Positions 44,450-54,003 of a stretch of DNA of 64,000 nucleotides are shown piece by piece. The notes under the pieces were generated by a model. It saw only the letters and a program-made list of their open reading frames with translations, did not search any database and was not told where the DNA came from. Source of the stretch: Martinezella lusitana (lineage in GTDB: Bacteria; Pseudomonadota; Alphaproteobacteria; Rhizobiales; Rhizobiaceae). The first letter of the stretch is position 1; each line of letters begins with the position of its first letter. A program made the position numbers and the translations under genes. Location: NCBI RefSeq assembly GCF_010668395.1, contig NZ_WUEY01000028.1:1-64000 (forward strand), given 5' to 3'.

Positions 44450-44687
44450 CAGCGGCGACCCTCGTCGCGCCAAGACATAACTTCGTCATGCGATACGGGC
44501 GCCAGCCTGGTACGGGCAGCGCGCACTTCGTTGACCAGCTGCTGTAGATCGTTTTCCTTGCGGATCCGCGACAGCCGGGCAACCGGATCGTTGCCACGGG
44601 CGATGATTACCTCCTCGCCGGCTTCGACGCGGGCTGGCAATTCGGACAGATGGCTTTCGCCTCGGAAACTTTCACGGTGGTGCCCAC
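44449..44687 (-). pseudogene. VapB/Phd-type antitoxin with one frameshift
   Basis: A GTG at 44687 with GAAAGGA upstream starts V-G-T-T-V-K-V-S-E-A-K. One base is missing in the following A run, and the next frame gives S-H-L-S-E-L-P-A-R-V-E-A-G-E-E-V-I-I-A-R-G and ends H-D-E-V-M-S-W-R-D-E-G-R-R. This is the standard prevent-host-death antitoxin layout. A longer start in the second frame (44751) would make an intact 100-aa protein with an unusual N-terminus. Confidence 0.65.
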
Positions 44688-44773
44688 GGTTGATCCTTTC
44701 AACAAAAAGGCGATTTTCCACCAATTTAGGGAATGGAACTAAGTTGGTCAAAAGGCAGATCCACTCACTTCCG

Positions 44774-44798
44774 ATAACCAGTACTTATCGATGGTTAT
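44774..44798. promoter_or_regulatory. Palindrome in AT-rich divergent promoter region
   Basis: ATAACCA and TGGTTAT form a perfect 7-base inverted repeat around an 11-base spacer. It lies between the VapB remnant (minus strand) and the DUF1612 protein (plus strand). Toxin-antitoxin operators often look like this. Confidence 0.4.
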
Positions 44799-44871
44799 AG
44801 CTTCAGCCGTCAACCATACTATGTAAAGAACTACAATAATTATATAGAGTTCGTTTAGCAAATCATTTACC

Positions 44872-46011
44872 ATGATTTCAATGCCTTACTTTCTCGCGAA
44901 AATCAGCATGAATGCCTTGATGCGGCCGGCTTTCGACGCCGGTATCGCTCTGACGCGTCTGGACGAGCGCATCGCCCGTTCGCCGGTCGGGCAGGGCTTC
45001 CTCGAGCGCACTCACTTCACCGACGCCTGCGCTTCGCTGTGGATCGACGGCGAGCTCGTCCATCTCGAAGACCTCGTCCTCCACGACGCCACCAAAGACA
45101 TTCGCACCCCGACCCACGAACTCACCATCGCCCGCGACGTGCTACGCACCCGCCGAAGGATTTCTGACCAGTCAGCCGACTGGGCTCTTTCCGCGGAGGG
45201 TATCCGGGTTTTGCGACAAACGTCGGATGCCGGCGCGATCGGCGCCGAGGCTGCAGAGCCGGTCGGCAGCATGCGAACAGCACCCGTCGTCGATCGGGAA
45301 GGGGAGGGGGACAATAATAACGAGGCCGAAAATCTGCCGGGCGTCGATTTCGCCGCCATCGATGCGGTGCTCGCCCGATCGCAGGCTGCGATCGAGATTG
45401 CCAAACGACCCGGCCGTGGCATCGTTCAGGACAAAGACCCGATGATTTACGATCTCGACTGGGACGAGGATGCCCGGCTCGACGAGTGGCGCGGCGTCCT
45501 GCGGCAGGCTCAAGACTTGCCGACGGTGCTGCAGGCGATCATTGCCCTTGATGCCTGGAACGAGCTTTCCGTTCTTCAGCACGCCCCCTGGCTCGGCCGG
45601 TTGTTTTGCGCCTCAATCCTGCGGGAAGCCGGCATCGCCACAGGTGCTCACCTCGCCGCCATCAATCTTGGCCTCAAAACCATTCCGGTCGATCGGCGGC
45701 GTCACCGCGACCGGGACACCCGTTTGCTTGCCATCGCCCACGGGCTTTTGGCGGCCGCCGAGATCGGCATCAAGGAGCATGACCGGCTGACGTTGGCGAA
45801 AACGATGATGGATAGAAAACTGGAGGGGCGGCGGACCTCGTCAAAATTGCCGAAGCTCGTTGAACTGGTGATGGCAAAGCCGCTGGTATCCGCCGGCATG
45901 GTGGCCAAAGCGCTCGAGGTCACGCCGCAGGCGGCGCGGCGGATTGTGACGGAGCTCGGCCTCAGGGAAATGACGGGGAGGGGGAGGTTTCGGGCATGGG
46001 GCGTAATTTGA
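44872..46011 (+). CDS. DUF1612/RHE_PE00001-like plasmid protein with C-terminal HTH
   Basis: The 379-aa product begins with the family-typical layout F-D-A-G-I-A-L-T-R-L-D-E-R-I-A-R-S-P-V and W-I-D-G-E-L-V-H-L-E-D-L-V-L-H-D. A central D-L-D-W-D-E-D-A-R-L-D-E-W follows. The end is a winged-HTH-like region (V-S-A-G-M-V-A-K-A-L-E-V-T-P-Q-A-A-R-R-I-V). In rhizobia this family is found mostly on plasmids, often beside integrases. The N-terminus resembles the Fic-associated helical region. Probably DNA binding; exact role unknown. It supports a plasmid or integrated-element origin for this part. Confidence 0.8.
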   Translation: MISMPYFLAKISMNALMRPAFDAGIALTRLDERIARSPVGQGFLERTHFTDACASLWIDGELVHLEDLVLHDATKDIRTPTHELTIARDVLRTRRRISDQSADWALSAEGIRVLRQTSDAGAIGAEAAEPVGSMRTAPVVDREGEGDNNNEAENLPGVDFAAIDAVLARSQAAIEIAKRPGRGIVQDKDPMIYDLDWDEDARLDEWRGVLRQAQDLPTVLQAIIALDAWNELSVLQHAPWLGRLFCASILREAGIATGAHLAAINLGLKTIPVDRRRHRDRDTRLLAIAHGLLAAAEIGIKEHDRLTLAKTMMDRKLEGRRTSSKLPKLVELVMAKPLVSAGMVAKALEVTPQAARRIVTELGLREMTGRGRFRAWGVI

Positions 46012-46208
46012 AGCTGAAGGCAAGCTTACGAGCAGTGGTCATCAGCTGACAAGATTTCGCCGGGCGCACCACCACAATCTCCGCGGCATTGCTTGCTGAG
46101 AAAAACACGGTGAATAACCAAAGTCGGGCGCTACAAACCTACCGTTGTAGATATAGTGCGTCAGCAATAGCGGCTCGGGAAGCGCTGGTGTGGAGGTGGA
46201 TCATCGCT

Positions 46209-49200
46209 GTGGATGACGTCTTGCGAAGCATTGAGGCCTGTGGGGTGAACGTAATGCCACAGGCGGCTGCGAAGGCATTCTTGACGGAGTGGGGAAGCCG
46301 CAAGATCCGTGGTTTCGAGGGGACCATCGATGAGGAAGGAGAATACCTCTCAAAGATCTACTCAACGGCCAATAGCATCAGTGAACAGATTGCCGCCGAT
46401 TATCACGGTCGCTTTTTGATCGAACTGATCCAGAATGCGCATGATGTGCATCCCGACGACCATAGGGACGGTCAGATCGAGGTTGTTTTTGATGTCGGCG
46501 CCGGCGCACATGGCATCCTCTATGTTGCGAATGGCGGCGCACCTTTCGCGCAGTCGAATGTAGAAGCGTTGTCGGATCTCGGCCTTTCGAGCAAGCCGCC
46601 CGGCCAAGCCATTGGTAATAAGGGGCTCGGCTTCAGAAGCGTCCGCCATATCTGCGATGCGCCCGAAATCTATTCACAGGCGGTCGGGCAGAAAGGTGCG
46701 GATCGGTTTTACGGATTCTGCTTTCGCTTCGCCAATGGCGACGACCTTGCCGCGATGACTTCTGGAGTTCGTGTGCTCGAGCTTGCCCGAAAAGACCTCC
46801 CTCCTTTCCACGTTCCCGTCTGGCTCGACGAGCAGCCGCCTGAAATACGCGCTTTCGCTCAACGCGGTTTTGCGACCGTCATTGCGCTGCCGGTTCGTGA
46901 TTCCCGAGCAGCGGAGGCGGTCGTGGCCGAAATCGAAGCACTTCGAACCGTTGGCGCTCCGATGTTACTGTTCCTCACCCGGTTGGGACGCCTCGATGTC
47001 CGGGTTTTAGGCGTCGACGGGGCGCAATCAGAACCTATCGTTCTTACTCGTCGAGAAGAGGCGGTTCCCGGTGCGCCGAGCGGTTTTGCGGTCGCCGATC
47101 TTGGTTCAGCTGGCCGCCATCTGATCGCTCGATGTGCGGTCGATGAACGCGCAATGATCGAGACGATCTCCGTGGGGATCGAACAGACTCAGCTCCATTC
47201 CCATTGGGCCGAGTGGACGGGCGACGGTGAGATCGCCCTTGCCGTGAGCTTGGACGCTGCCGCCATCGTATCTTCAAGGCTTTATACCTATCTGCCCATG
47301 GGAGAACAGGCGCAGGCGCCGTTTCGTGGTTATCTGCATGCTTCGTTCTTCCCGACCGCCAATCGCAAAGGGCTCGACGGCAAGGTTCGGTTGAATGCGA
47401 TGCTTCTTGAACACGCAGCGGATCTGGCTGCAAGGGCAGTTGCATGGCTGGCTCGGGAGAATGGCAACGGCGCCGGCACGCTGACAGTGGAGGAGCGAGC
47501 TCGTGGCGTCGTAGACCTCATGTGCTGGGTCAAGACTCAAAGTTTTGAGACGGACGCGGATCTTCCGTTGCGCGTCGCAAAAGGTATCGCCGCAACAATG
47601 GGTGTTGCTGACTTCGCTGACGCTCCCGTTGCACCGGTGCTCACCGTCACCGAATCCGGCCAACTGAGCCTTTCATGGCGGAGCCCGCGCGTGTCTCGCC
47701 GGGGGCTCCAACTCGGCGAAACTTTCTCGCTGGCGGCGGCGGCACGACACGCCTCAAAAGTGGGAGCTTGGCCTCTCTGGCTCGAGCTCGGCACGCGGAC
47801 CGACGCGTTTACCGCTTTCGTGAAGGCGCACGTGATCGGTTACGTCGACACACCCAACGTGACGGAGCGTGTGGCGTTGGCCATAGAGGTCGCCGCAATG
47901 CTGCAGCGCGACAAGCTTCGTTCGCCGGCAGCATGGACGGCCTATTATAAGGACCTGGTGGAGTTCGTCGGTAGTGGTGGCAGCGCGCTCGCCGGCCAGC
48001 TCATCCTGCTATGCGAAGATGGGCACTTGCGTCCGTCAATGTCCACGGTCGTGCCTCCTGAGGACACTCCGAAGAGCGGCCGCCGTCGTGTCCGGCGCAC
48101 AGGACGCGTTGCCGTGTTTGCACCGCCGGCGCGCAGGGGGCCGGAAGAGGACGAGGCCAGCGACCTTTCGCCTCCCAATGCATTGGCGGAGAATTTCGCC
48201 TTTCTCTCCGAGAAGCTCGATTGGTACGGGGAACTCGCCGATGCTCGTAATTTTCTTCTTCGGCACAAATTGGTCCTAGAATTCGACCGAGAAAACATTC
48301 TCAATCAGATTGCGCGTGTCTTACGCGAGGATAGTCGGCATCAGCAGCGCGCGGCCGGTTTGCGGTGGGCATTCCAGATCTGGCGGCGGCCGCAGGGCAA
48401 AGGGCGCGGTGTGTCACTTCCGGCCGGCCTGCGGCTGTATGTGCCCACCTTGGATCACGGATTTGTACCGGCGGAGGAGGCGGTGTTTTCCGGCGGTTGG
48501 CCTGATGAGACCCGCGGGCGCCTTCTTCAACGGTTCCTCGATGCGGCACCGTCCGATTGTTTGGACCTTCAGGAGATTTCTCGTCGACGATTAGCCAACC
48601 CCGACCACTACGCATTCAAAATCGGCAATTTGAGTCTCTGGACCGAATTTCTGCGCGATCTCGGGGTCAAGCGCGGTCTCAATCCGGTCCACAGATCAGT
48701 ATCCGGCACGCATCGTGGCCAAGCGCTGGACGGCCCGGCATTCTGGCGCGCACTGGGACTATCGGAAGCCGCTACGGTGGCCTGGAAGACAGCAATCGCC
48801 GGCGAGAAAACATCATCGTTGACGGCAGGCAGCGCATATTCCATTAGCGGTAGCCTGCAATGGATGCCAGGGCAGTGGGATATAGAGCGCTTCGATCGCG
48901 AGGCACTCGAATACTACGCCTTGCTCGTCATCGCCTGGCTTGGAGAGCCTCTTCCAGAGGCATGGTCGCTTACCATACGGCATTCGTTCTTTACACAGTC
49001 CGACGTCCGGCAATGGTCCACACCATTGAAGATCTTCCTGCAGAACGCGGCGTGGATCCCTGCTTTGGAGCCCACATCGCATGGAAGTGAGCCTGTCGCT
49101 GTAAGGCCTTGGCAAATCTGGATGGCGGCTGAATCTGGTGAGCGTTTCCCTTTTTTCCTTCGCAGGCCCGCGATACCGGTCATTCGTGCGCTGGACAGGG

Positions 49201-51749
49201 CAAGCGCGCCGCATCTGGCGGCAATTCGCAAGCATACGACACTCCGCACCCTTGATGATCCCACGACGTTGCTTCAGCAGGCGACTTTTCTCGCCAGCCA
49301 ATTCGCAAAGCCCGGGTTCGAGACCTTTTATGAACGGCATTTGGCCAACCTTTATGCGGGAACATGGCAGCGGATTGCCGACCACTATCGCAACATTGCT
49401 CTGCCCGGATCGGCAAGTGCGCCGCCTCTGCTTTTGGCGCGTCGAGGTGGGTTTCTGCAGGCTTTTTCGATGCGCGGCGATAATGCACCCGACGAAGAGA
49501 TCTACGTGCGAGATACCGACGATGAGACGGCAGCAAGCCTTGTAGAGGCCGCTGGCAAGCCGATGATTGAGATCCGCGCCGGAGACAAACTGCGCCTGGG
49601 CCAGATCTTGCAGACCTTCTATGGCGATCGCGTACGCCTTCTTTCAAGGGCCGACTACCAGATTACGATTGATGGCCGAGGCGTCGGGACAGGTCATATG
49701 GTTGCCGCAGTTGAATGGTGCCCTCGACTTCCGTTGATGGCAGCAGTGGCCATGGAAGGGGTCAAAGGGCTCGACGCACGAAACCTGCCGGTCAACCGCC
49801 AATCTGTCCTGGATCGATTGAATCGCATTATGATTCAGACTGGCTCACGGTTAGGCTTTCGGCTGGATGATTTCGCCCACGATGAATTGGAGGGCGGTCC
49901 CGAGGCCCTTGGTCTGAAGCTTGCTGATGGGCAGGCGGTGATTGTGGTGCGGACGGATGAGCGAGCCGGGTGGAGCCAACTCGATCAGTCGCTTACAGCA
50001 TTCTGCGACGCATTGGGCCAGCCTGGTCTGGAGCAAGCATTGCGGATCCTGTTACGCTACTTACAGGCTGATGGAGCGGCAATTGGAGAGTCTGGCGAAC
50101 CGGACCGTGAGCTCGATGGCCTTTGCGACAGCCTCCGTTTGGCACCGCGAGCCCGCCGGGTTGTGCGCGAAACAATGGGAGGTGGCCTTGAAAGACATCT
50201 ACCCTGGCTACGGGCACTGTTGCACCTTGCCGCCGGGCAGCCCGCTGTCGATGCCCTCGCCGCCGATGAAGCGGAAGTCGTAAAGGACGCTTCGTGGTTG
50301 CGCCAGGCGATCGCACCCTGGCTCGCGCCGCTTGGATGCGATGCGCAGGCCACTCTCGACGCATGTCGTACCGCGCTCTCCGTCTCTGAGCTGCGGGATA
50401 TGCTGAAGCTCGACTTTGAAGGGTTGAACTGGGCTCTGACAGCCGTGGGCCAGTCGCCGGACACCTATCCGGACGTCCATGCACGCCAACTTTCCAACCG
50501 GATCAAGGCGGTTAGTATTGCCATTTTCGATGCCTTACGCGCGACATTTGCGCCGACAATCGCAGCCGGCATCGCCGCACCAGCCTATGCCCAAGCCCGA
50601 GACGCTGCCGGTGAGCTAGAGCCGGACCCAAGCTGGGCGATGCGTTGGAAGGACGTGCCGGACATTGTTATCGACAAGCACATAAACGGCTGGCTTGCTT
50701 CTCACGGCGCAATGCCGCTCGACGTATCGCATCCTGAGCTCGCAGCGTTGGAACACGTTCGCCGAACCAACAACCAGACTCTGAAGGAATTGGTGCGGGA
50801 CGCTACGCCGCTCATCCGAGCTTGGTGTTCGGCTCGAGCGTTGGCGATCCCGACGCTTTGGACCGGCTCCGATGGTGGCTTTGCTGAGTTGCGGAGGCGC
50901 CTCGATCAAGCGGGAGTAATGGACATCCGAGCATGTGACCGTGACGACCTGCTCAGCTGGATCAACCGGCTTGGTTGCTGGCCCGACAACATGGAGTGCA
51001 CGCTCGATCGTGACGCGTTGGAGCTCGGCGACGCGGCACTGGCGGAAGCGCGTGCGAAGGCTGAGGCGGAAGTTGCCGCTCGTCGCAAGCAAGAGCGTTC
51101 GATCGAGTTCAACGGTCGATCTGTCGATCCCGAGGAGACTGATTGGGCGGCATTGGACGCAGAGCTCAAACAGGCTCTTTCGCGGGAATTTTTCAAGATT
51201 CCCGTCGGCCATAGTGCCGCTCTTGCCCCTGCACGAACCGGTAGTGATCAAAAGCCCGCTAATGGGCAGAGCGGCGGCTATCGGATGCCGAGCTATGGTG
51301 GCCGTCCTTTTGCTCCATCTGCGAAAACCGACATGATCGGACGTCTGGGTGAGCTGGCCGTTCGACATTGGCTACAAGGCCGCATACCCAAGCAGGACAT
51401 CGATGCAGCTTGGAAATCGACCAATGCCGAGGTCTTTACAGGTAGGAAGGGTAATGACAGCCTGGGCTACGACTTCGAGGTTTCATGGCAGAAGCAAGCC
51501 TGGCAGATTGAGGTGAAGGCAAGCCTTAACGATCCGCGCGTGTTTGAATTGGGAGAGACTGAGGTTCGTGCCGGAAGGATAGCCGCTCGGACGCGAGCTG
51601 GCCTTCTTTATTGGATCGCCTATGTCAGTAACCTCGCCGATCCCGCGCGAGCGCGGGTCGAAATGATCCCCAATCCGTTGAGCGAAGCTGGAGAGGCGGT
51701 TCTGGAACTCGTCGGCGAGGGCCTACGGTATAGCTTCCGCCGGTCTTGA
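46209..51749 (+). CDS. Giant GHKL-ATPase (sacsin-like)/DUF3883 protein, probable defence factor
   Basis: The 1846-aa product starts at a GTG with GGAGG 12 bases upstream; the frame is open back to 46089. Near residues 65-145 is a Hsp90/sacsin-type ATP site: F-L-I-E-L-I-Q-N-A-H-D (Asn 76), V-A-N-G-G-A-P-F, and G-N-K-G-L-G-F-R-S-V. The long middle has no recognisable motif. The C-terminus (about 1700-1830) is a DUF3883 domain, a PD-(D/E)XK-like fold with L-G-E-L-A-V-R, G-Y-D-F-E-V and Q-I-E-V-K-A-S. Such ATPase-plus-DUF3883 proteins recur in phage-defence islands. An HNH gene follows after 67 bases, so joint action is possible. Confidence 0.85.
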   Translation: MDDVLRSIEACGVNVMPQAAAKAFLTEWGSRKIRGFEGTIDEEGEYLSKIYSTANSISEQIAADYHGRFLIELIQNAHDVHPDDHRDGQIEVVFDVGAGAHGILYVANGGAPFAQSNVEALSDLGLSSKPPGQAIGNKGLGFRSVRHICDAPEIYSQAVGQKGADRFYGFCFRFANGDDLAAMTSGVRVLELARKDLPPFHVPVWLDEQPPEIRAFAQRGFATVIALPVRDSRAAEAVVAEIEALRTVGAPMLLFLTRLGRLDVRVLGVDGAQSEPIVLTRREEAVPGAPSGFAVADLGSAGRHLIARCAVDERAMIETISVGIEQTQLHSHWAEWTGDGEIALAVSLDAAAIVSSRLYTYLPMGEQAQAPFRGYLHASFFPTANRKGLDGKVRLNAMLLEHAADLAARAVAWLARENGNGAGTLTVEERARGVVDLMCWVKTQSFETDADLPLRVAKGIAATMGVADFADAPVAPVLTVTESGQLSLSWRSPRVSRRGLQLGETFSLAAAARHASKVGAWPLWLELGTRTDAFTAFVKAHVIGYVDTPNVTERVALAIEVAAMLQRDKLRSPAAWTAYYKDLVEFVGSGGSALAGQLILLCEDGHLRPSMSTVVPPEDTPKSGRRRVRRTGRVAVFAPPARRGPEEDEASDLSPPNALAENFAFLSEKLDWYGELADARNFLLRHKLVLEFDRENILNQIARVLREDSRHQQRAAGLRWAFQIWRRPQGKGRGVSLPAGLRLYVPTLDHGFVPAEEAVFSGGWPDETRGRLLQRFLDAAPSDCLDLQEISRRRLANPDHYAFKIGNLSLWTEFLRDLGVKRGLNPVHRSVSGTHRGQALDGPAFWRALGLSEAATVAWKTAIAGEKTSSLTAGSAYSISGSLQWMPGQWDIERFDREALEYYALLVIAWLGEPLPEAWSLTIRHSFFTQSDVRQWSTPLKIFLQNAAWIPALEPTSHGSEPVAVRPWQIWMAAESGERFPFFLRRPAIPVIRALDRASAPHLAAIRKHTTLRTLDDPTTLLQQATFLASQFAKPGFETFYERHLANLYAGTWQRIADHYRNIALPGSASAPPLLLARRGGFLQAFSMRGDNAPDEEIYVRDTDDETAASLVEAAGKPMIEIRAGDKLRLGQILQTFYGDRVRLLSRADYQITIDGRGVGTGHMVAAVEWCPRLPLMAAVAMEGVKGLDARNLPVNRQSVLDRLNRIMIQTGSRLGFRLDDFAHDELEGGPEALGLKLADGQAVIVVRTDERAGWSQLDQSLTAFCDALGQPGLEQALRILLRYLQADGAAIGESGEPDRELDGLCDSLRLAPRARRVVRETMGGGLERHLPWLRALLHLAAGQPAVDALAADEAEVVKDASWLRQAIAPWLAPLGCDAQATLDACRTALSVSELRDMLKLDFEGLNWALTAVGQSPDTYPDVHARQLSNRIKAVSIAIFDALRATFAPTIAAGIAAPAYAQARDAAGELEPDPSWAMRWKDVPDIVIDKHINGWLASHGAMPLDVSHPELAALEHVRRTNNQTLKELVRDATPLIRAWCSARALAIPTLWTGSDGGFAELRRRLDQAGVMDIRACDRDDLLSWINRLGCWPDNMECTLDRDALELGDAALAEARAKAEAEVAARRKQERSIEFNGRSVDPEETDWAALDAELKQALSREFFKIPVGHSAALAPARTGSDQKPANGQSGGYRMPSYGGRPFAPSAKTDMIGRLGELAVRHWLQGRIPKQDIDAAWKSTNAEVFTGRKGNDSLGYDFEVSWQKQAWQIEVKASLNDPRVFELGETEVRAGRIAARTRAGLLYWIAYVSNLADPARARVEMIPNPLSEAGEAVLELVGEGLRYSFRRS

Positions 51750-51816
51750 CCGGCTGGATCGAAGAGGAATCGTCATGCCCAGGAACCGGACTTCCGTGGT
51801 GGCTTAGAGAATAGAC

Positions 51817-52812
51817 ATGTTTGCGCTTGAAGTGTCGCGTGCAGCGGTTTCTGAAGCCAACATCCGGGCCAAGCAGTGCTTCGCGTGTGGTCGGACGCCC
51901 ACCACAGGCGCTGGAGAACACGTAATTCCGAAATGGCTGCAATCAAAGCTCGGATTGTTCGATGAAAGGCTAACGCTGCTCAACGGAACACAAATTCCCT
52001 ATAGGAGCCTGACAGTTCCTTGTTGCGCCGAATGTAACAACGGCTTTCTCTCTGCCATTGAACGGGAGGTCCACCCGATCTTCACCCGAGGCACTTTGAT
52101 CGCCGGAGATGAGCTCGTCTTGGGACGATGGCTATCGAAGATTCTGATCGGAATACTTGTTAAAGAAACCAGTCTTTCTTTCGATCGCACGAAACCTTCC
52201 CGCGGCTCGATCGTAGAGCCGGAATTCTTGGATGAACTTCAACACTGTCACTTCATAATGCAGAGCGGGCGTAAGCCAACGCTCTTTCGGTGCCTTCACG
52301 GCGGCTACCCATTTTCACTTTACCACTACCAGATCGCGGATAGCGATGCGGATACATTCGACCTATCCACTAATGTCTACGGACAATCTATATCAATACG
52401 GATTGGTGCTCTCGGTGTCGTGTTTGTCAACGATGGCGGCCTCCAACTCCATATCGGCGCTAAGGGACCTTTCGGCCTTTCTGGAGCTACCGTTACTCCA
52501 GTGCAATTTGCGGAGCTTTCAGCTCGAATTCATTTCAAGGCAGCTTTACGAGACGCGACCCATTTTTACCTTACATTCGAGAATGATCAGGTCGTTCAAA
52601 TTGAGCAGCTGCACGTAAAATCATTCTCCGGGTATATCCCCGGCACGGACGAATTACAGATCTTCAGGGGTTGGGACGAGGAGCAATTCAGTTATGCCCT
52701 TGCGGCCTACACGAGGATCCCAAGGTCCGAGCTCTTCGATGAGGCCGCACGCGTATGTCGGACGAGTCTGGGCAATTTCATATTGAACGCGACAGACGAG
52801 AGATTGCCGTAG
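51817..52812 (+). CDS. HNH-type nuclease-like protein
   Basis: The 331-aa product has an N-terminal zinc-HNH region: C-F-A-C-G-R-T-P, G-E-H-V-I-P-K-W-L (His), and C-C-A-E-C-N-N-G-F-L. The two Cys pairs would hold zinc and the E-H-V-I-P-x-W plus C-N-N elements form the beta-beta-alpha metal site. The remaining 230 residues are unassigned and probably bind the target or a partner. It may belong with the giant ATPase upstream as its nuclease arm. Confidence 0.75.
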   Translation: MFALEVSRAAVSEANIRAKQCFACGRTPTTGAGEHVIPKWLQSKLGLFDERLTLLNGTQIPYRSLTVPCCAECNNGFLSAIEREVHPIFTRGTLIAGDELVLGRWLSKILIGILVKETSLSFDRTKPSRGSIVEPEFLDELQHCHFIMQSGRKPTLFRCLHGGYPFSLYHYQIADSDADTFDLSTNVYGQSISIRIGALGVVFVNDGGLQLHIGAKGPFGLSGATVTPVQFAELSARIHFKAALRDATHFYLTFENDQVVQIEQLHVKSFSGYIPGTDELQIFRGWDEEQFSYALAAYTRIPRSELFDEAARVCRTSLGNFILNATDERLP

Positions 52813-52985
52813 CTGGAGGAGAAGCATGTAGGGGAGTGAACCGGCTAGAATGTGATGCCGCGCAGAGACTTCTCGTGCCGCAGCTCTCAATTCCTTGCCG
52901 ATGATAGTAACATCCGCGGGCATGTCGTATGAACCGATCGTCACACTGAAACACCCCGGATAGCTTTTTGCCAACCGGAGCTGCA

Positions 52986-53936
52986 GTGCGCGAAAAGCTT
53001 GCCTTTCGGATGAGGATGAACTCTCACATGAACTACCAATGGAGATCCTGTAAATTCGCTGGCCCAATGTTGCCAGGCTACGAGGACCGAGAAATCTCCG
53101 AACACTGGCACGAACGGGCAAAATCGGCGCCTGATGTGTTTTGTTATCCTCAGGTCGACAGTTGGAGGGAAACGTTGTGGGGCCTGCTGAGTGACTATCT
53201 CACAGCTGGTGTAAAGGCTGCCTTCGTCGACTCTCCTCCTGAATATATTGTGTCGGATGACCTCAGCTGGTTGGACGAGATCATCTTTGAAGCGACCGGT
53301 AAAGTGGTCGACATCAAACAACTGACGGCAGACCGGATGCGTGCACACTATCGCGGCTTTCGCGCGGTGCACGGAACACGGACGGATGACCTGGCTCCCT
53401 TTTATCGCAACGGGTTGCGCATTCTGCGGAGTGCGGAAATCGAGGATCGTGCGCGATCAATCTTCCTCAACGGCCGATTTCGTCATGCGAGCGAGGAGCG
53501 ACTCCACGAGGCGATCAAAGATGTGGACGCGCGAAATGAAGGCGGAGGTAGGGAGGGCAGGCTGTGGCTATGTGCGGACGAGAGGAGTTTGACGACCCGG
53601 CCTGGAGGCGCCGGCCACTATTTGGTCTACGGCTCAGAATATCTCTACTGCCTCGGCATTCGGGTAGCGACAACGCGGGAAACAAAAGAAGCCCTAAAAT
53701 CCGTGGGTCGACCAACCGTGTTCGTCTGCGACGTGCCAATGCAACTTATGCGATCTGCAACATTGCCAATGTTTGCGGGGCTAATCCTCGAATATATGTT
53801 CTGTGAGCTGATCGACGATCTTCAAGCCCATGCCTTGAGCCCTGGATCGGGCTCTGGCTTTAGCATTCCGTATGATCTGCCGGCCGATTGGATTGTTGGT
53901 CATTATCATCCAGAAAACATCCACGACCCCATGTGA
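52986..53936 (+). CDS. Unknown protein with ADP-ribosyltransferase-like motif
   Basis: The product is 316 aa from a GTG with GGAG upstream; ATGs at 53010-53028 are alternatives. About residue 124 it reads Y-R-G-F-R-A-V-H-G-T-R-T-D-D-L-A-P-F-Y-R. This resembles the H-G-T/S-R strand plus x-x-I-x-x-x-G-L helix of PARP-type ADP-ribosyltransferases. Near 208 G-A-G-H-Y-L-V-Y-G-S-E-Y-L could be the Tyr-containing second motif, but I cannot place a catalytic Glu. No other domain is seen. It sits between the HNH gene and the ImmA/IrrE pair. Function is a suggestion only. Confidence 0.7.
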   Translation: MREKLAFRMRMNSHMNYQWRSCKFAGPMLPGYEDREISEHWHERAKSAPDVFCYPQVDSWRETLWGLLSDYLTAGVKAAFVDSPPEYIVSDDLSWLDEIIFEATGKVVDIKQLTADRMRAHYRGFRAVHGTRTDDLAPFYRNGLRILRSAEIEDRARSIFLNGRFRHASEERLHEAIKDVDARNEGGGREGRLWLCADERSLTTRPGGAGHYLVYGSEYLYCLGIRVATTRETKEALKSVGRPTVFVCDVPMQLMRSATLPMFAGLILEYMFCELIDDLQAHALSPGSGSGFSIPYDLPADWIVGHYHPENIHDPM

Positions 53937-53948
53937 TGAGAAATCTGG

Positions 53949-53990
53949 ACTTCATTTTTTAAACCTGATAGAAGGTTGAAAAAATGAAGT
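53949..53990. terminator. Strong hairpin, terminator or translational control element
   Basis: ACTTCATTTTTT (53949-53960) pairs exactly with AAAAAATGAAGT (53979-53990). The inner AACCT/AGGTT add five pairs after a single mismatch, leaving a 6-base loop. The A/T tracts within the stem fit a bidirectional rho-independent terminator after the gene ending at 53936. The right arm also contains an ATG (53984) opening a 28-codon frame that overlaps the next gene, so a role in its translation is possible. Confidence 0.65.
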
Positions 53991-54003
53991 TTGAAGTGAT
54001 TCA

